NCBI GenBank assembly: GCA_041494805.1
Contig: JBGQBN010000012.1
Location: 21,399 to 85,398, forward strand
Source: JBGQBN01 sp041494805
GTDB lineage: Bacteria > Acidobacteriota > Terriglobia > Terriglobales > Acidobacteriaceae
Direction of reading: 5' to 3'
Length of the DNA stretch: 64,000 nucleotides
In this document: positions 36,696 to 44,960 of the stretch, piece by piece
How the letters are laid out: every line of letters begins with the position of its first letter
How positions within the stretch are numbered: position 1 is the stretch's first letter
Program-made: the position numbers and the translations under genes
The notes under the pieces: model-generated
Database searches by the model: none
Told to the model about the DNA's origin: nothing
Seen by the model: only the letters and a program-made list of their open reading frames with translations

Positions 36696-37535
36696 CTACT
36701 GAATCTGGATTACGCTTTCGCCTGCACTGGCTTTGATCTCGTCTACTCGCGCGATGACCTTGCGGGCGAATTCGTAGAGTGACTTGGCGGGTGCGGAGTC
36801 TTCTCCTTCGAGCACCGTGGGCTTGCCGCTATCGGTGGCCTTGCGGATATCGGGATCAAGCGCCACCGCTCCCAGGTACGCCACCCCGAATTGCTGGGCG
36901 GTTTTTTCGGCTCCGCCGCGGGAGAAAATATCCGTCTCCTGGTGGCAGTGGGGACAGACGAAGAAGCTCATGTTCTCGACCATGCCCACGACGTCCACCT
37001 TCATTTGGCGGAACATTTCGATGGCTTTGCGGGCGTCCTGCAACGAGACATCGGATGGCGTGGAGACGATGATCGCGCCCGTGAGTGGCACAGTCTGAAT
37101 GAGCGAGAGCGATACATCGCCCGTGCCTGGAGGCAGGTCCACGACTAGATATTCGAGCTCACCCCAGTCTACCGAGCCGAGGAACTGTTTGATGATGGAA
37201 TGCAGCATGGGGCCGCGCCAGATCAGCGGTTTGTCACCAGGATTGAGGAAACCCACGGAGATAACTTTGAGCCCTTGAGTTTCCAAAGGCTGGAGACGGT
37301 TATCGCCGGAAACTTTCGGCTGAGCGCTGATGCCCAGCATGAGCGGTACGTTGGGGCCGTAAACGTCTGCGTCGAGCAATCCGACTTTGTGTCCCAGCTT
37401 GGCCATGGCGACGGCCAGGTTCACGGCTAGCGTCGTCTTTCCGACTCCGCCCTTGCCGGAGCCGACGGCGATGATCGCGTCCACACCAGGCAGGGGTTGC
37501 GGGCCCTGGGGTTGTTGTCCGGGACGTGGGAGCAT
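36696..37535 (-). CDS. mrp: Mrp/NBP35-type P-loop ATPase (Fe-S cluster carrier)
   Basis: This 279-residue protein has the deviant Walker A G-S-G-K-G-G-V-G-K-T-T, the D-L-P-P-G-T-G-D segment and a C-P-H-C pair, all typical of Mrp/ApbC, which binds and transfers [4Fe-4S] clusters to target apoproteins. The N-terminal DUF59 domain found in some Mrp proteins is absent. The ATG at 37535 is used. A TTG at 37547 behind AAGGTGA is a good alternative. Longer versions are unlikely because a TATAAT box occupies 37573-37578. Confidence 0.92.
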   Translation of the reverse strand: MLPRPGQQPQGPQPLPGVDAIIAVGSGKGGVGKTTLAVNLAVAMAKLGHKVGLLDADVYGPNVPLMLGISAQPKVSGDNRLQPLETQGLKVISVGFLNPGDKPLIWRGPMLHSIIKQFLGSVDWGELEYLVVDLPPGTGDVSLSLIQTVPLTGAIIVSTPSDVSLQDARKAIEMFRQMKVDVVGMVENMSFFVCPHCHQETDIFSRGGAEKTAQQFGVAYLGAVALDPDIRKATDSGKPTVLEGEDSAPAKSLYEFARKVIARVDEIKASAGESVIQIQ

Positions 37536-37572
37536 GGGGGAATTCAAGGAATCACCTTTGCTTGGCCTATCG

Positions 37573-37578
37573 ATTATA
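37573..37578 (-). promoter_or_regulatory. mrp: Consensus -10 box of the mrp gene
   Basis: TATAAT on the minus strand, placed so that transcription would start about 30 bp before the start codon. The -35 region is weak and lies in the heptamer array. Confidence 0.4.
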
Positions 37579-37583
37579 CAGAG

Positions 37584-37702
37584 AGCTGAGAGTTCAGCAT
37601 TTAGCATTTAGCCAATCCAGGTTCGCAATGGTTACAGCAAAAGATCTCAGGAATAGCCGCGGAGATTCTTCCTAGCAGAGTGCTGACTGCTGAGTGCTAC
37701 TT
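37584..37702. repeat. Inverted pair of 7-bp tandem arrays
   Basis: The left arm contains TTCAGCA, TTTAGCA, TTTAGCC (37593-37613). The right arm (37675-37702) read on the other strand contains TCAGCAG and TCAGCAC. Both arms share a T-(C/T)-A-G-C-A heptamer core and face each other across about 60 bp. Confidence 0.6.
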
Positions 37703-37703
37703 C

Positions 37704-38462
37704 CTACACGGCTAGATACCCGCCATCCACCGGGAACACGGCCCCCGTCACCCATGACGACTCGTCGCTGGCGAGATAGACTGCCATTCCCGCAATATCT
37801 TCCGGCTGGCCGAGACGGCCGATGGGGTGCACGGCGATGCGCTCCCGCCGCACGGCTTCCGGGTCGGGAGCTTTGTTGATGACGGCGGCGGTCAGATCGG
37901 TCTCGACAAAAGCTGGGCAGATGGCATTCACGCGAATATGTTCGTGTCCGTGATCGATGGCCATGCACTTGGTGAGCAGGACAACGGCGCCCTTGGACGG
38001 CGCGTACGATGCCCGGTTGCGGGCTCCATTAATTCCGAGAACGGAGGCGATGTTGATGATGGAACCGCCTCCAGCCTTGCGCAGCTGCGGTAGGACAGCT
38101 CGAGAGAGCAGCCAGACACCGCGGACGTTGATGTCGAAGGTCTGGTCCCATTGCTCTTCTGTGATCTGCTCGGCTGTCCCGACGTGCAGAACACCCGCAT
38201 TGTTGACCAGGACATGGAGTCCGCCGAAGCGAGCTACGGTCTGCTCGACCACGCGAGTGATTTCCTGCTTTTTCGAGACGTCGGCTGGGAGTACGAGCGC
38301 GGAATCGCCGATTTCGTGGGCGACGTGTTCGAGCCGATCCTTACGGCGTCCTACCAGCATGATTTTCGCGCCTTCGCGTGCGAGGGCAATGGCACAGGCG
38401 CGGCCGATGCCGGTACCCGCTCCAGTGACGATGGCGACTTTGTCTTTCAAGCGGGAGTTCAT
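37704..38462 (-). CDS. Short-chain dehydrogenase/reductase (FabG-like)
   Basis: This 252-residue classical SDR has cofactor motif T-G-A-G-T-G-I-G-R near 14-22, N-N-A-G-V, catalytic Ser in N-I-A-S-V, and Y-A-P-S-K with Tyr and Lys in the usual 4-residue spacing. R-R-K-D in the second beta strand suggests NADP(H). The substrate is unknown; FabG-like ketoreductase or sugar/alcohol dehydrogenase are options. It is separated from mrp by the heptamer array. Confidence 0.9.
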   Translation of the reverse strand: MNSRLKDKVAIVTGAGTGIGRACAIALAREGAKIMLVGRRKDRLEHVAHEIGDSALVLPADVSKKQEITRVVEQTVARFGGLHVLVNNAGVLHVGTAEQITEEQWDQTFDINVRGVWLLSRAVLPQLRKAGGGSIINIASVLGINGARNRASYAPSKGAVVLLTKCMAIDHGHEHIRVNAICPAFVETDLTAAVINKAPDPEAVRRERIAVHPIGRLGQPEDIAGMAVYLASDESSWVTGAVFPVDGGYLAV

Positions 38463-38512
38463 GCTCGCAATAGTCTAGAACAGGTCTCGTACGGTTCCAC
38501 ACTGGGGCAAAA

Positions 38513-38536
38513 AGAGACGCAGCAAGCTGCGTCTCT
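38513..38536. repeat. REP-like hairpin
   Basis: A perfect 11-bp stem AGAGACGCAGC / GCTGCGTCTCT with an AA loop is followed by ACAG. It lies in the 108-bp gap between the SDR start and the thioesterase 3' end. Confidence 0.5.
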
Positions 38537-38570
38537 ACAGAGAGGGATGCATTTTGAATGCAACCGCCGC

Positions 38571-39077
38571 CTACCCCAGCTTGTTTCGGCGGCGCTCCAG
38601 TTCGTCGCGGCGGATTTCCCGGCGGCGGCCGGCGTCTTCGTAGCGGCGCCTTTGCTCATCGCTTTCTGGAACGACGGCCGGGACCGGCAGGTGGCGTCCG
38701 CCACCGTCCACCGCCACAAAGGTCAAGTAGGCCGAACTGACGTGCTGGCAGCTATCAATGAGGTAGTTCTCCACCCACACTTTTACTCCGACTTCCATCG
38801 AGGTATGGAACACGCGGTTCACGGAGGAGCGCAGGATGACCAGGTCTCCGACGTGCACCGGGACCCAAAAATCCATGTGATCGATGGAGGCGGTGACCAC
38901 GTAGTGTCGGGAATGGCGATGCGCCGCCAGGGCGCCAGCGAGGTCAATCCAGTGCATGAGGCGTCCGCCGAGCAGCGCGCCCAGCGGGTTGGCGTCGTTG
39001 GGGAGAACGATTTCGGTCACTTCGGACTGCGAGTCGCGGACAGGCCGCGGCATCATGAGGTCATCGGACTGGTTCAT
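38571..39077 (-). CDS. Acyl-CoA thioesterase (hotdog fold, YciA/BACH-like)
   Basis: This 168-residue protein has the hotdog signature N-P-L-G-A-L-L-G-G-R-L-M-H-W-I-D-L-A-G-A, followed by I-D-H-M-D-F and a C-terminal charged helix. Asn and Asp of this segment are the usual catalytic pair. It hydrolyses acyl-CoA to free acid and CoA. The ATG at 39077 is chosen over a longer frame, since it overlaps the upstream gene stop in ATGA. The longer frame adds 63 residues unlike the family. Chain-length preference is unknown. Confidence 0.88.
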   Translation of the reverse strand: MNQSDDLMMPRPVRDSQSEVTEIVLPNDANPLGALLGGRLMHWIDLAGALAAHRHSRHYVVTASIDHMDFWVPVHVGDLVILRSSVNRVFHTSMEVGVKVWVENYLIDSCQHVSSAYLTFVAVDGGGRHLPVPAVVPESDEQRRRYEDAGRRREIRRDELERRRNKLG

Positions 39078-39523
39078 CGGTTTACGCTCGAGGGAGAGTC
39101 CGCGGGGGCGGACCGGATTCTGCGGAGCAGATAGGACTCCAAGTAACACTCCGCCATTTTCTGGATGCGTGGGTCGGGATGCGTGGAAACCCACCGCCCG
39201 AGAGCCACATCGTATTCCAAGGTGCCGTGGCCGGCAGGACGGTGGCCAGTCTCGCAAACGAACCACAAGAACAACTGCGCGCCCCGATCACTGGCGAGGG
39301 AAAACCGTACCGCGTCACAGGTACGTTCCCTGGGCAGGCGCGTGCAGTTGGCCGCGTACCCGAGGTTGCAAAGTGCTCTCAGTTCCACGTCCGTGGGCTG
39401 GGAGCCCTCATGGCCGGGGGCGGAACAGGTACCGCTCCAGCCGCCGCCCAAGGGGAGCCGCGAAGGATGGAGCCAGGGACCGCCTTCCAGCTTGCACGTG
39501 GGCATGAAGAACGGGCAGGCCAA
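39074..39523 (-). CDS. Conserved Cys-rich protein of unknown function
   Basis: This 149-residue protein begins C-P-F-F-M-P-T, then H-P-S-R-L-P-L-G-G-G-W-S-G-T-C, A-P-G-H-E, C-N-L-G-Y-A-A-N-C and C-E-T. Regular Cys and His placement suggests a metal or Fe-S site, which is inference only. There is no signal peptide. Its stop overlaps the thioesterase start by 4 bp (ATGA), so the two are translationally coupled. I recall similar proteins of unknown role in acidobacteria. Confidence 0.6.
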   Translation of the reverse strand: MACPFFMPTCKLEGGPWLHPSRLPLGGGWSGTCSAPGHEGSQPTDVELRALCNLGYAANCTRLPRERTCDAVRFSLASDRGAQLFLWFVCETGHRPAGHGTLEYDVALGRWVSTHPDPRIQKMAECYLESYLLRRIRSAPADSPSSVNR

Positions 39524-39649
39524 CGATCAAGATCCTCCTTGCCGGATGATGGCCATTGTACTCGTGGCAAAAGATGCTCGCTAGTGGCGCGCGGAATGCC
39601 CTGGGGCCGTAGTAACCTCTGAACTGCAGCTGAGAACAGGGAACATTCT

Positions 39650-39958
39650 ATGGACCGCATCGCGATGCTCACTGAGATTTTGGCACAGAATTCCGACGAC
39701 CCCTTCGCGCGCTATGGCCTGGCCATGGAGCACTCGAAGGCTGGCGAGGTTGAGCGGGCATTGGAGGAGTTCGGGAAACTTCTGGCAACCCATCCGGATT
39801 ACACGGCAGGTTATTTCATGGCAGCCCAGACGCTGGCGAAGGCCAATCGCACGGACGAGGCAAAGAAGATGCTAAACGGTGGCATTGCCGCAGCGAAGAA
39901 ATCCGGCAACGCCCACGCTCAGTCGGAGATGGAAGCGATGCTGGCGGAGCTGGGATAA
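39650..39958 (+). CDS. Small TPR protein
   Basis: This 102-residue soluble protein has two to three tetratricopeptide repeats (D-D-P-F-A-R-Y-G-L-A, T-A-G-Y-F-M-A-A-Q-T-L and A-H-A-Q-S-E-M). There is no signal peptide, so it is probably a cytoplasmic interaction adaptor. It is divergent from the Cys-rich protein gene. Confidence 0.75.
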   Translation: MDRIAMLTEILAQNSDDPFARYGLAMEHSKAGEVERALEEFGKLLATHPDYTAGYFMAAQTLAKANRTDEAKKMLNGGIAAAKKSGNAHAQSEMEAMLAELG

Positions 39959-39967
39959 TTCCTTAGA

Positions 39968-40034
39968 CTTCCGATTTCCAAGTGCTGACATTCGACTTTT
40001 ACGTGGTCTTCAATTGGCAATCGGCAACCGAAAA
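39968..40034. repeat. Short inverted heptamer arrays
   Basis: The left segment 39968-39982, on the other strand, reads TTGGAAA-TCGGAAG. The right segment 40014-40034 reads TTGGCAA-TCGGCAA-CCGAAAA. Same class as the other heptamer arrays, but shorter. Confidence 0.45.
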
Positions 40035-40069
40035 CTTCACGATTCTCTCCGCCGTTCGTAGTTCTGCTT

Positions 40070-40876
40070 TCATTCCACGCGCCGCGCCATTTTCAGCATC
40101 CCCCATTCCACCAAACCCGGGAATAGCTGATAAAGCTTGATCACCGGATGCATCGTCCAGGGCACGATCACTTCCCGCTTCTGCTTCAGATATCCGCGTA
40201 GCACGGCGCGGGCGACGCGCTCTGCGCTGATCCCACGGGCAGCGGATGGCCGCACCTGCTTCAGTTCCCTCCCCTTGATAACGTTGGCGCCGAAGGCAGT
40301 GCGCACGTAGCCGGGGCACACCGTCATCACGTGGATGCCAGAACTCTTCAGTTCCACTCGCGCGGCTTTGCTAATCGCGTTCATGGCAAACTTGGTCGCG
40401 CTATAGGCTGCGTGGAATGGCAGCGGGATATGTCCGGCGACACTTGAAATGTTGATGATCATTCCCCAGCCTTGCTGCTTCATCACCGGGACCACGGCCT
40501 GCATGGCGGCGACCGTACCGAAGAAGTTGGTATCGAACAGGTCGTGGCAGGCGGCCATCTCCATCTGAGCGACGGAATCCAGCAGCCCGTGGCCGGCGTT
40601 GTTTACCCAGACATCGATGCGGTCAAAATGGTGCAGAGTGAGGCCGAGAACGCGATCAATCTCCTCGCGGTTGCGCACGTCGCAGGAGAGGGCGAGGGTG
40701 CGGGCGGTGTCGCCGATTCGTCCGCGGGCCGCTTCGGCTCGTCCGGCATCACGTGAGAGCAGGACTACGCTCGCGCCCTGATCGGCAAAGATCCGGGAGA
40801 TCGCCTCTCCGATGCCCATGGAGGCGCCCGTTACCACCACGATCTTCCCGGAAAGTTCTGCTTTGTTGGAGCCCAT
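40070..40876 (-). CDS. Short-chain dehydrogenase/reductase
   Basis: This 268-residue classical SDR has V-T-G-A-S-M-G-I-G-E-A, N-N-A-G-H-G, N-I-S-S-V and Y-S-A-T-K with the catalytic Ser-Tyr-Lys. The C-terminal extension, I-V-P-W-T-M-H-P-V-I-K-L-Y-Q-L-F-P-G-L-V-E, may contact membranes, as in DltE-like SDRs. The substrate is unknown. It is isolated and divergent from the LON-domain gene 105 bp away. Confidence 0.88.
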   Translation of the reverse strand: MGSNKAELSGKIVVVTGASMGIGEAISRIFADQGASVVLLSRDAGRAEAARGRIGDTARTLALSCDVRNREEIDRVLGLTLHHFDRIDVWVNNAGHGLLDSVAQMEMAACHDLFDTNFFGTVAAMQAVVPVMKQQGWGMIINISSVAGHIPLPFHAAYSATKFAMNAISKAARVELKSSGIHVMTVCPGYVRTAFGANVIKGRELKQVRPSAARGISAERVARAVLRGYLKQKREVIVPWTMHPVIKLYQLFPGLVEWGMLKMARRVE

Positions 40877-40981
40877 GCCGAGCTTTTATTCTCCCTGGGG
40901 TGCCAAGTCAAGACGCCAATTGAAGCACAGGCGTACAATCCCTAAAACGTACGCGCGCTGCGCCCTTGCCGGAGGCCCTTG

Positions 40982-41593
40982 GTGAGCATACTCCTGCCGC
41001 TGTTTCCCCTCGAGGTGGTTCTGCTTCCCGGTGCGTCCTTGCCGCTGCACATCTTCGAGCCGCGCTACAAAGAGATGATCTCGGAATGCCTGGAGCAGAA
41101 AAAGCAGTTCGGTGTGGTGCGGAGCAAAGACGAGGGAGTTGCCGACATCGGCTGTACGGCGGAAATCCTCAACGTCACCAGGAAACATGCTGATGGCCGC
41201 ATGGATATCATGACCCAAGGCCGTGAACGCTTCGAAGTGATACACGTCAACCAGGAACGTTCTTTCCTACAAGCGGAGGTCCTGTATCTGCAGGATGAGG
41301 CGGGCAGCGCTACGAAGGACGAAGTGGCGCAGGCCGTGAAATTGCACGGCGAGATCATGAGCCTGGCGGGAGCAGAAGCGGAGACATCGTTCGAAATCGA
41401 TGGCTCACGGCTGTCGTTTCATCTCGCCGGGTCGCTTCCGCTCGATCTCGATTTCAAACAGACTTTATTGGGCATGAAATCGGAAGCCGAGCGCGTGCAG
41501 GCCGTCATTACCTACTTCGAAGCAATCTTGCCCAACTTGCGGCGGGCAGTACATATTCGCAAGAGGGCCGGCGGCAATGGGCACGGAGTGTGA
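40982..41593 (+). CDS. LON peptidase substrate-binding-domain protein
   Basis: This 203-residue protein is made of the Lon N-terminal domain alone: L-P-L-F-P-L-E-V-V-L-L-P-G near the start and H-I-F-E-P-R-Y-K. There is no ATPase or protease part. GTG 40982 is preferred to TTG 40979 because GGAGG lies 6 nt upstream of the GTG. Such stand-alone proteins are widespread but have no firm role; substrate recognition for proteolysis is suggested. Confidence 0.85.
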   Translation: MSILLPLFPLEVVLLPGASLPLHIFEPRYKEMISECLEQKKQFGVVRSKDEGVADIGCTAEILNVTRKHADGRMDIMTQGRERFEVIHVNQERSFLQAEVLYLQDEAGSATKDEVAQAVKLHGEIMSLAGAEAETSFEIDGSRLSFHLAGSLPLDLDFKQTLLGMKSEAERVQAVITYFEAILPNLRRAVHIRKRAGGNGHGV

Positions 41594-41709
41594 CCTGCGA
41601 GCGCGCGGCCACACTCTCCAGGTGAATCCATCACAGCAGACTGTGTTGAGAGCGGGGGTATAATCGAAGCCAGAAGCTGGTCTGTCTTTCGCTCTGGGGG
41701 TTTTCCATC

Positions 41710-43197
41710 ATGAGTTTTCCCCGAACGCTCGGTGAACTCCGCCACAGTCCATTTTCCCAAGCACGGTTGAGCACCCGGCGGGTGAAGGACGAGTTGCGCG
41801 AGAACCTGGTAGTGAAACTCCGTCTGGGCGGACCGATTTTCCCCGGCATTGTGGGCTATGACGACACCGTGGTGCCGCAGATCATTAACGCCATTCTTAG
41901 CCGGCATAATTTCATTTTGCTCGGATTGCGCGGCCAGGCCAAGAGCCGCATCCTGCGCGCTCTGACTACCTTGCTTGATCCCCAAACACCGTATATCGCT
42001 GGATGTGAGATCCACGACAATCCCTATTCTCCGATTTGCCGCCGTTGCCGCGAGGAGATCGCGAAGCATGGTGACGACACTGCAATCGCTTATCTCACGC
42101 CGGAAGAGCGCTACGTGGAGAAACTGGCGACGCCGGATGTCACCATCGCCGACCTGATTGGCGACATTGATCCCATCAAGGCGGCGCGGGGCGGGCACGA
42201 ACTCAGCAGTGAATTTACCGTGCACTACGGGCTGCTGCCACGGGCAAATCGCGGCATCTTCGCTATCAATGAACTGCCGGATCTGGCGGGCAAGATTCAG
42301 GTTGGCTTGTTCAACATCATGCAGGAAGGCGACGTGCAGATTAAGGGTTATCCCATTCGCCTGCCGCTTGATGTTGCGATGGTGTTCAGCGCCAACCCCG
42401 AGGACTACACGGCGCGCGGCAAGATCATCACGCCGTTGAAAGATCGTATTGGCTCCGAAGTTCGGACGCACTATCCAACAACCATCGAAGAAGGAATCGC
42501 CATCACGTCGCAAGAAGCCTGGATCCAGCGCGACGGATACCGGCTGCATGTTCCCAAGTACGTGCATGAGGTCATCGAGCGAATCGCGTTTGGGGCCCGC
42601 GAGGACAAGAAGGTCGATAAGCGGTCCGGAGTGAGCCAGCGCCTGCCTATTTCCTGTATGGAGAATGTGATTTCTAACGCTGAGCGGCGGGCCATTCACC
42701 ATGATGAGAAGCTGGTGGTGCCGCGAATCGGGGACGTGTATGCCGCCATGCCTGCTATTACCGGCAAACTGGAACTGGAGTACGAAGGTGAGATGAAAGG
42801 CGCCGACTACGTGTGCCGCGAGCTGATTCGCAGTGCCATCGCCAAGACTTACGACGAGTACTTCGCGGGCGTGAACATGCAGCAGGCGGTGCAGTGGTTC
42901 GATCTAGGCGGAGAAATTCAACTGGCCGACACCGCTAGCGCGGGTGATGCCTTGCAATCGCTGCGCAACATTCAAGGGCTCATGGAAAAGCTGGGCAAGG
43001 TTGGAGTGGGACCGAAGGACAGTCCGGAAGTTCAGGTTTCCGCGGCGGAGTTCGTCCTGGAAGGCTTGCACGCGCACAAGCGTATCGGGCGGAATGAAGA
43101 ACGCGTGTTCACGGCTGGGGAGAAACAGCCCAAGCCCGCTGAAAAATCTTTCGAGCGGGAGGAGCCGTTGCATCGGCCCAGAAGGTCGTTTAACTAG
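41710..43197 (+). CDS. MoxR/MgChlI-like AAA+ ATPase
   Basis: This 495-residue protein has P-loop G-L-R-G-Q-A-K-S-R, a slightly unusual Walker A, and F-A-I-N-E-L-P-D as a Walker B-like segment. A C-E-I-H and C-R-R-C zinc-ribbon-like insertion lies near residues 98-115, and A-N-P-E-D-Y-T-A-R-G-K contains sensor 1. It resembles magnesium-chelatase subunit I. No chlorophyll genes are near, so a chaperone-like role with the VWA protein is more likely. It is followed by that gene after 74 bp. Confidence 0.85.
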   Translation: MSFPRTLGELRHSPFSQARLSTRRVKDELRENLVVKLRLGGPIFPGIVGYDDTVVPQIINAILSRHNFILLGLRGQAKSRILRALTTLLDPQTPYIAGCEIHDNPYSPICRRCREEIAKHGDDTAIAYLTPEERYVEKLATPDVTIADLIGDIDPIKAARGGHELSSEFTVHYGLLPRANRGIFAINELPDLAGKIQVGLFNIMQEGDVQIKGYPIRLPLDVAMVFSANPEDYTARGKIITPLKDRIGSEVRTHYPTTIEEGIAITSQEAWIQRDGYRLHVPKYVHEVIERIAFGAREDKKVDKRSGVSQRLPISCMENVISNAERRAIHHDEKLVVPRIGDVYAAMPAITGKLELEYEGEMKGADYVCRELIRSAIAKTYDEYFAGVNMQQAVQWFDLGGEIQLADTASAGDALQSLRNIQGLMEKLGKVGVGPKDSPEVQVSAAEFVLEGLHAHKRIGRNEERVFTAGEKQPKPAEKSFEREEPLHRPRRSFN

Positions 43198-43263
43198 TGG
43201 GCAGTGGCCAGTGGTCAGTGGGCAGAGTCTTGTTCTACTGGCCACTGATCTCTGGCCACTGAC
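43197..43263. repeat. Inverted pair of 7-bp tandem arrays
   Basis: The left arm (43197-43225) is GTGGGCA, GTGGCCA, GTGGTCA, GTGGGCA. The right arm (43238-43263) on the other strand is GTCAGTG, GCCAGAG, ATCAGTG, GCCAG. Both contain CAGTGG-N units, and the arms can pair across a 12-nt loop. It lies exactly between the AAA+ and VWA genes and starts in the AAA+ stop codon. Confidence 0.75.
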
Positions 43264-43271
43264 AACTTCCC

Positions 43272-44507
43272 ATGAAACGCATCCGCTACAGCAAGTACGT
43301 TCCCGATCCTGCCGGCGAAATGAGCATGGAAGATCTGCTCAGCGCGCTGTCCGATTATTTCTTGCAGAGCGGTTTTCAGGACATGTATTACGATCCGCCG
43401 GAGGGCGAGCGGACGCTGGAGGAGCTGCGGCGTGCGATCGAGAATGCGCTGCTTGAAAGTGACCTGCTGGACCAGGAAATGCGCGAGCGGCTGCAGCAGA
43501 TGCAAATGGATGGCACGCTCGACGAACTCATCGAGCAGCTGATCGAGCGCATGGAGCAGGAGAACTACATCAGCATCGATGATCCGCATGATCCCTCGCG
43601 GCAATCGAGTGTTGATGGGCAAGTGGGTGAGACGCAAGCTCAGGCCAAGTTCGAGGTCACCGACAAGAGTTTGGATTTTCTTGGCTACCGCACTTTGCGC
43701 GATCTTCTGGGTTCTTTGGGCAAGTCGAGTTTTGGGCGGCATGACACGCGCGATCTAGCTACCGGTATCGAGACCAGCGGGGCATCGCGGCTGTACCAGT
43801 TTGGCGACACGTTGAATTTGGACATTACGGCTACGCTTTCCAGCGCGATTCAGCGCGAGGGATTACAGGTGCCGCTGAATATCGAGTATTCCGACCTGCA
43901 GGTTCACCAGTGTGAATATCAGTCCTCGTGCGCCACCGTGCTCATGCTGGATTGTTCGCATTCCATGATTCTTTATGGAGAAGACCGGTTCACTCCGGCT
44001 AAAAAAGTTGCCATGGCTTTGTCGCACCTGATCCGAACGCAGTATCCGGGGGATTCCCTTTCGCTGATTCTGTTTCATGATTCCGCCGAAGAAGTGCCAC
44101 TCTCGCAACTGGCACGCGTCAAGGTTGGACCCTACTACACCAATACGCGGGAGGGGTTGCGGCTGGCGCAGCGCATTCTGCAGCGGCAGCGTAAGGACAT
44201 GAAGCAGATTGTGATGATCACAGATGGGAAACCATCCGCGTTGACTCTAGAAGATGGGCGCATCTACAAGAATGCTTTTGGCCTTGACCCGCTCGTAGTA
44301 AGCCAGACTCTGGAGGAAGTGTCCAAGTGCAAGCGGGCGGGAGTGCTGATTAATACGTTTATGCTGGCGTCAGAGTATGGCTTGGTGCAATTTGTGCAGA
44401 AAGTCACGGAAATGTGCCGTGGGAAGGCGTACTTCACCACGCCGTATACCTTGGGACAATATTTGCTGATGGATTACATGTCGCGGAAGACGAAGACGAT
44501 TCACTGA
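43272..44507 (+). CDS. VWA-domain protein partnered with the MoxR-like ATPase
   Basis: This 411-residue protein has an acidic, Glu-rich helical N-terminus (about 15-110) and a C-terminal von Willebrand A domain (about 210-400). The MIDAS site is L-D-C-S-H-S-M with downstream T and D-G-K-P. In MoxR/VWA and ChlI/ChlD pairs the VWA partner binds clients through metal and the ATPase remodels them. The client is unknown. Confidence 0.85.
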   Translation: MKRIRYSKYVPDPAGEMSMEDLLSALSDYFLQSGFQDMYYDPPEGERTLEELRRAIENALLESDLLDQEMRERLQQMQMDGTLDELIEQLIERMEQENYISIDDPHDPSRQSSVDGQVGETQAQAKFEVTDKSLDFLGYRTLRDLLGSLGKSSFGRHDTRDLATGIETSGASRLYQFGDTLNLDITATLSSAIQREGLQVPLNIEYSDLQVHQCEYQSSCATVLMLDCSHSMILYGEDRFTPAKKVAMALSHLIRTQYPGDSLSLILFHDSAEEVPLSQLARVKVGPYYTNTREGLRLAQRILQRQRKDMKQIVMITDGKPSALTLEDGRIYKNAFGLDPLVVSQTLEEVSKCKRAGVLINTFMLASEYGLVQFVQKVTEMCRGKAYFTTPYTLGQYLLMDYMSRKTKTIH

Positions 44508-44581
44508 GAACATTTCCTGGTTAGGGATTCGTTGTCGGCAATTTGCTCGCCTATGGTCACGGCTCAGGCAATCCAGCTATC

Positions 44582-44875
44582 TTATGTGCCTCTACGGCTC
44601 TTTCCTCTCTTCGTTGCATGCAACCCCGCCAGCAGTTCATCCCCCTCCACCGGCGGCTTCCCCCTCCCCACCCGCTTCAATATCCGCGCAATCTTCCGTG
44701 GATCCGAGCGGCGTGCCCGCTGCGCAAAGTAGTCCTCGGTCCGCAGAGCAGAAATCTTTTCTGCCAGCGCCACGTTAATAAGCTGATTGAGCGCCACCCC
44801 TTCGGACTCGGCGAGCTTGCGCGCTTCATCCAGCAAAGAAGGCTGCAGCCGCAATGCAAAGTTGCTTCGTCTCAC
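44582..44875 (-). CDS. HicB/RHH-like antitoxin-type protein (no toxin partner seen)
   Basis: The protein has 97 residues. The N-terminal part, N-F-A-L-R-L-Q-P-S-L-L-D-E-A-R-K-L-A, followed by G-V-A-L-N-Q-L-I-N-V-A-L, is a ribbon-helix-helix motif like those of HicB-type antitoxins. The basic C-terminal tail (R-G-K-S-R-R-G-T) may add DNA contact. No HicA- or RelE-like gene is adjacent on either side. It may be an orphan antitoxin or a small regulator. Confidence 0.6.
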   Translation of the reverse strand: MRRSNFALRLQPSLLDEARKLAESEGVALNQLINVALAEKISALRTEDYFAQRARRSDPRKIARILKRVGRGKPPVEGDELLAGLHATKRGKSRRGT

Positions 44876-44960
44876 AGCATTACTCCTCGGTTCCCAGGGT
44901 TACTCCACTTCTCGCCAAGTACTTGTATCACGGGAGAACTGCCGAAACTCGACGACACAA

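Noticed and set aside
38571..39266. 231-residue thioesterase using the upstream start
   Set aside because: The extra 63 residues are unlike the family and overlap the Cys-rich gene. The ATG at 39077 forms an ATGA coupling.
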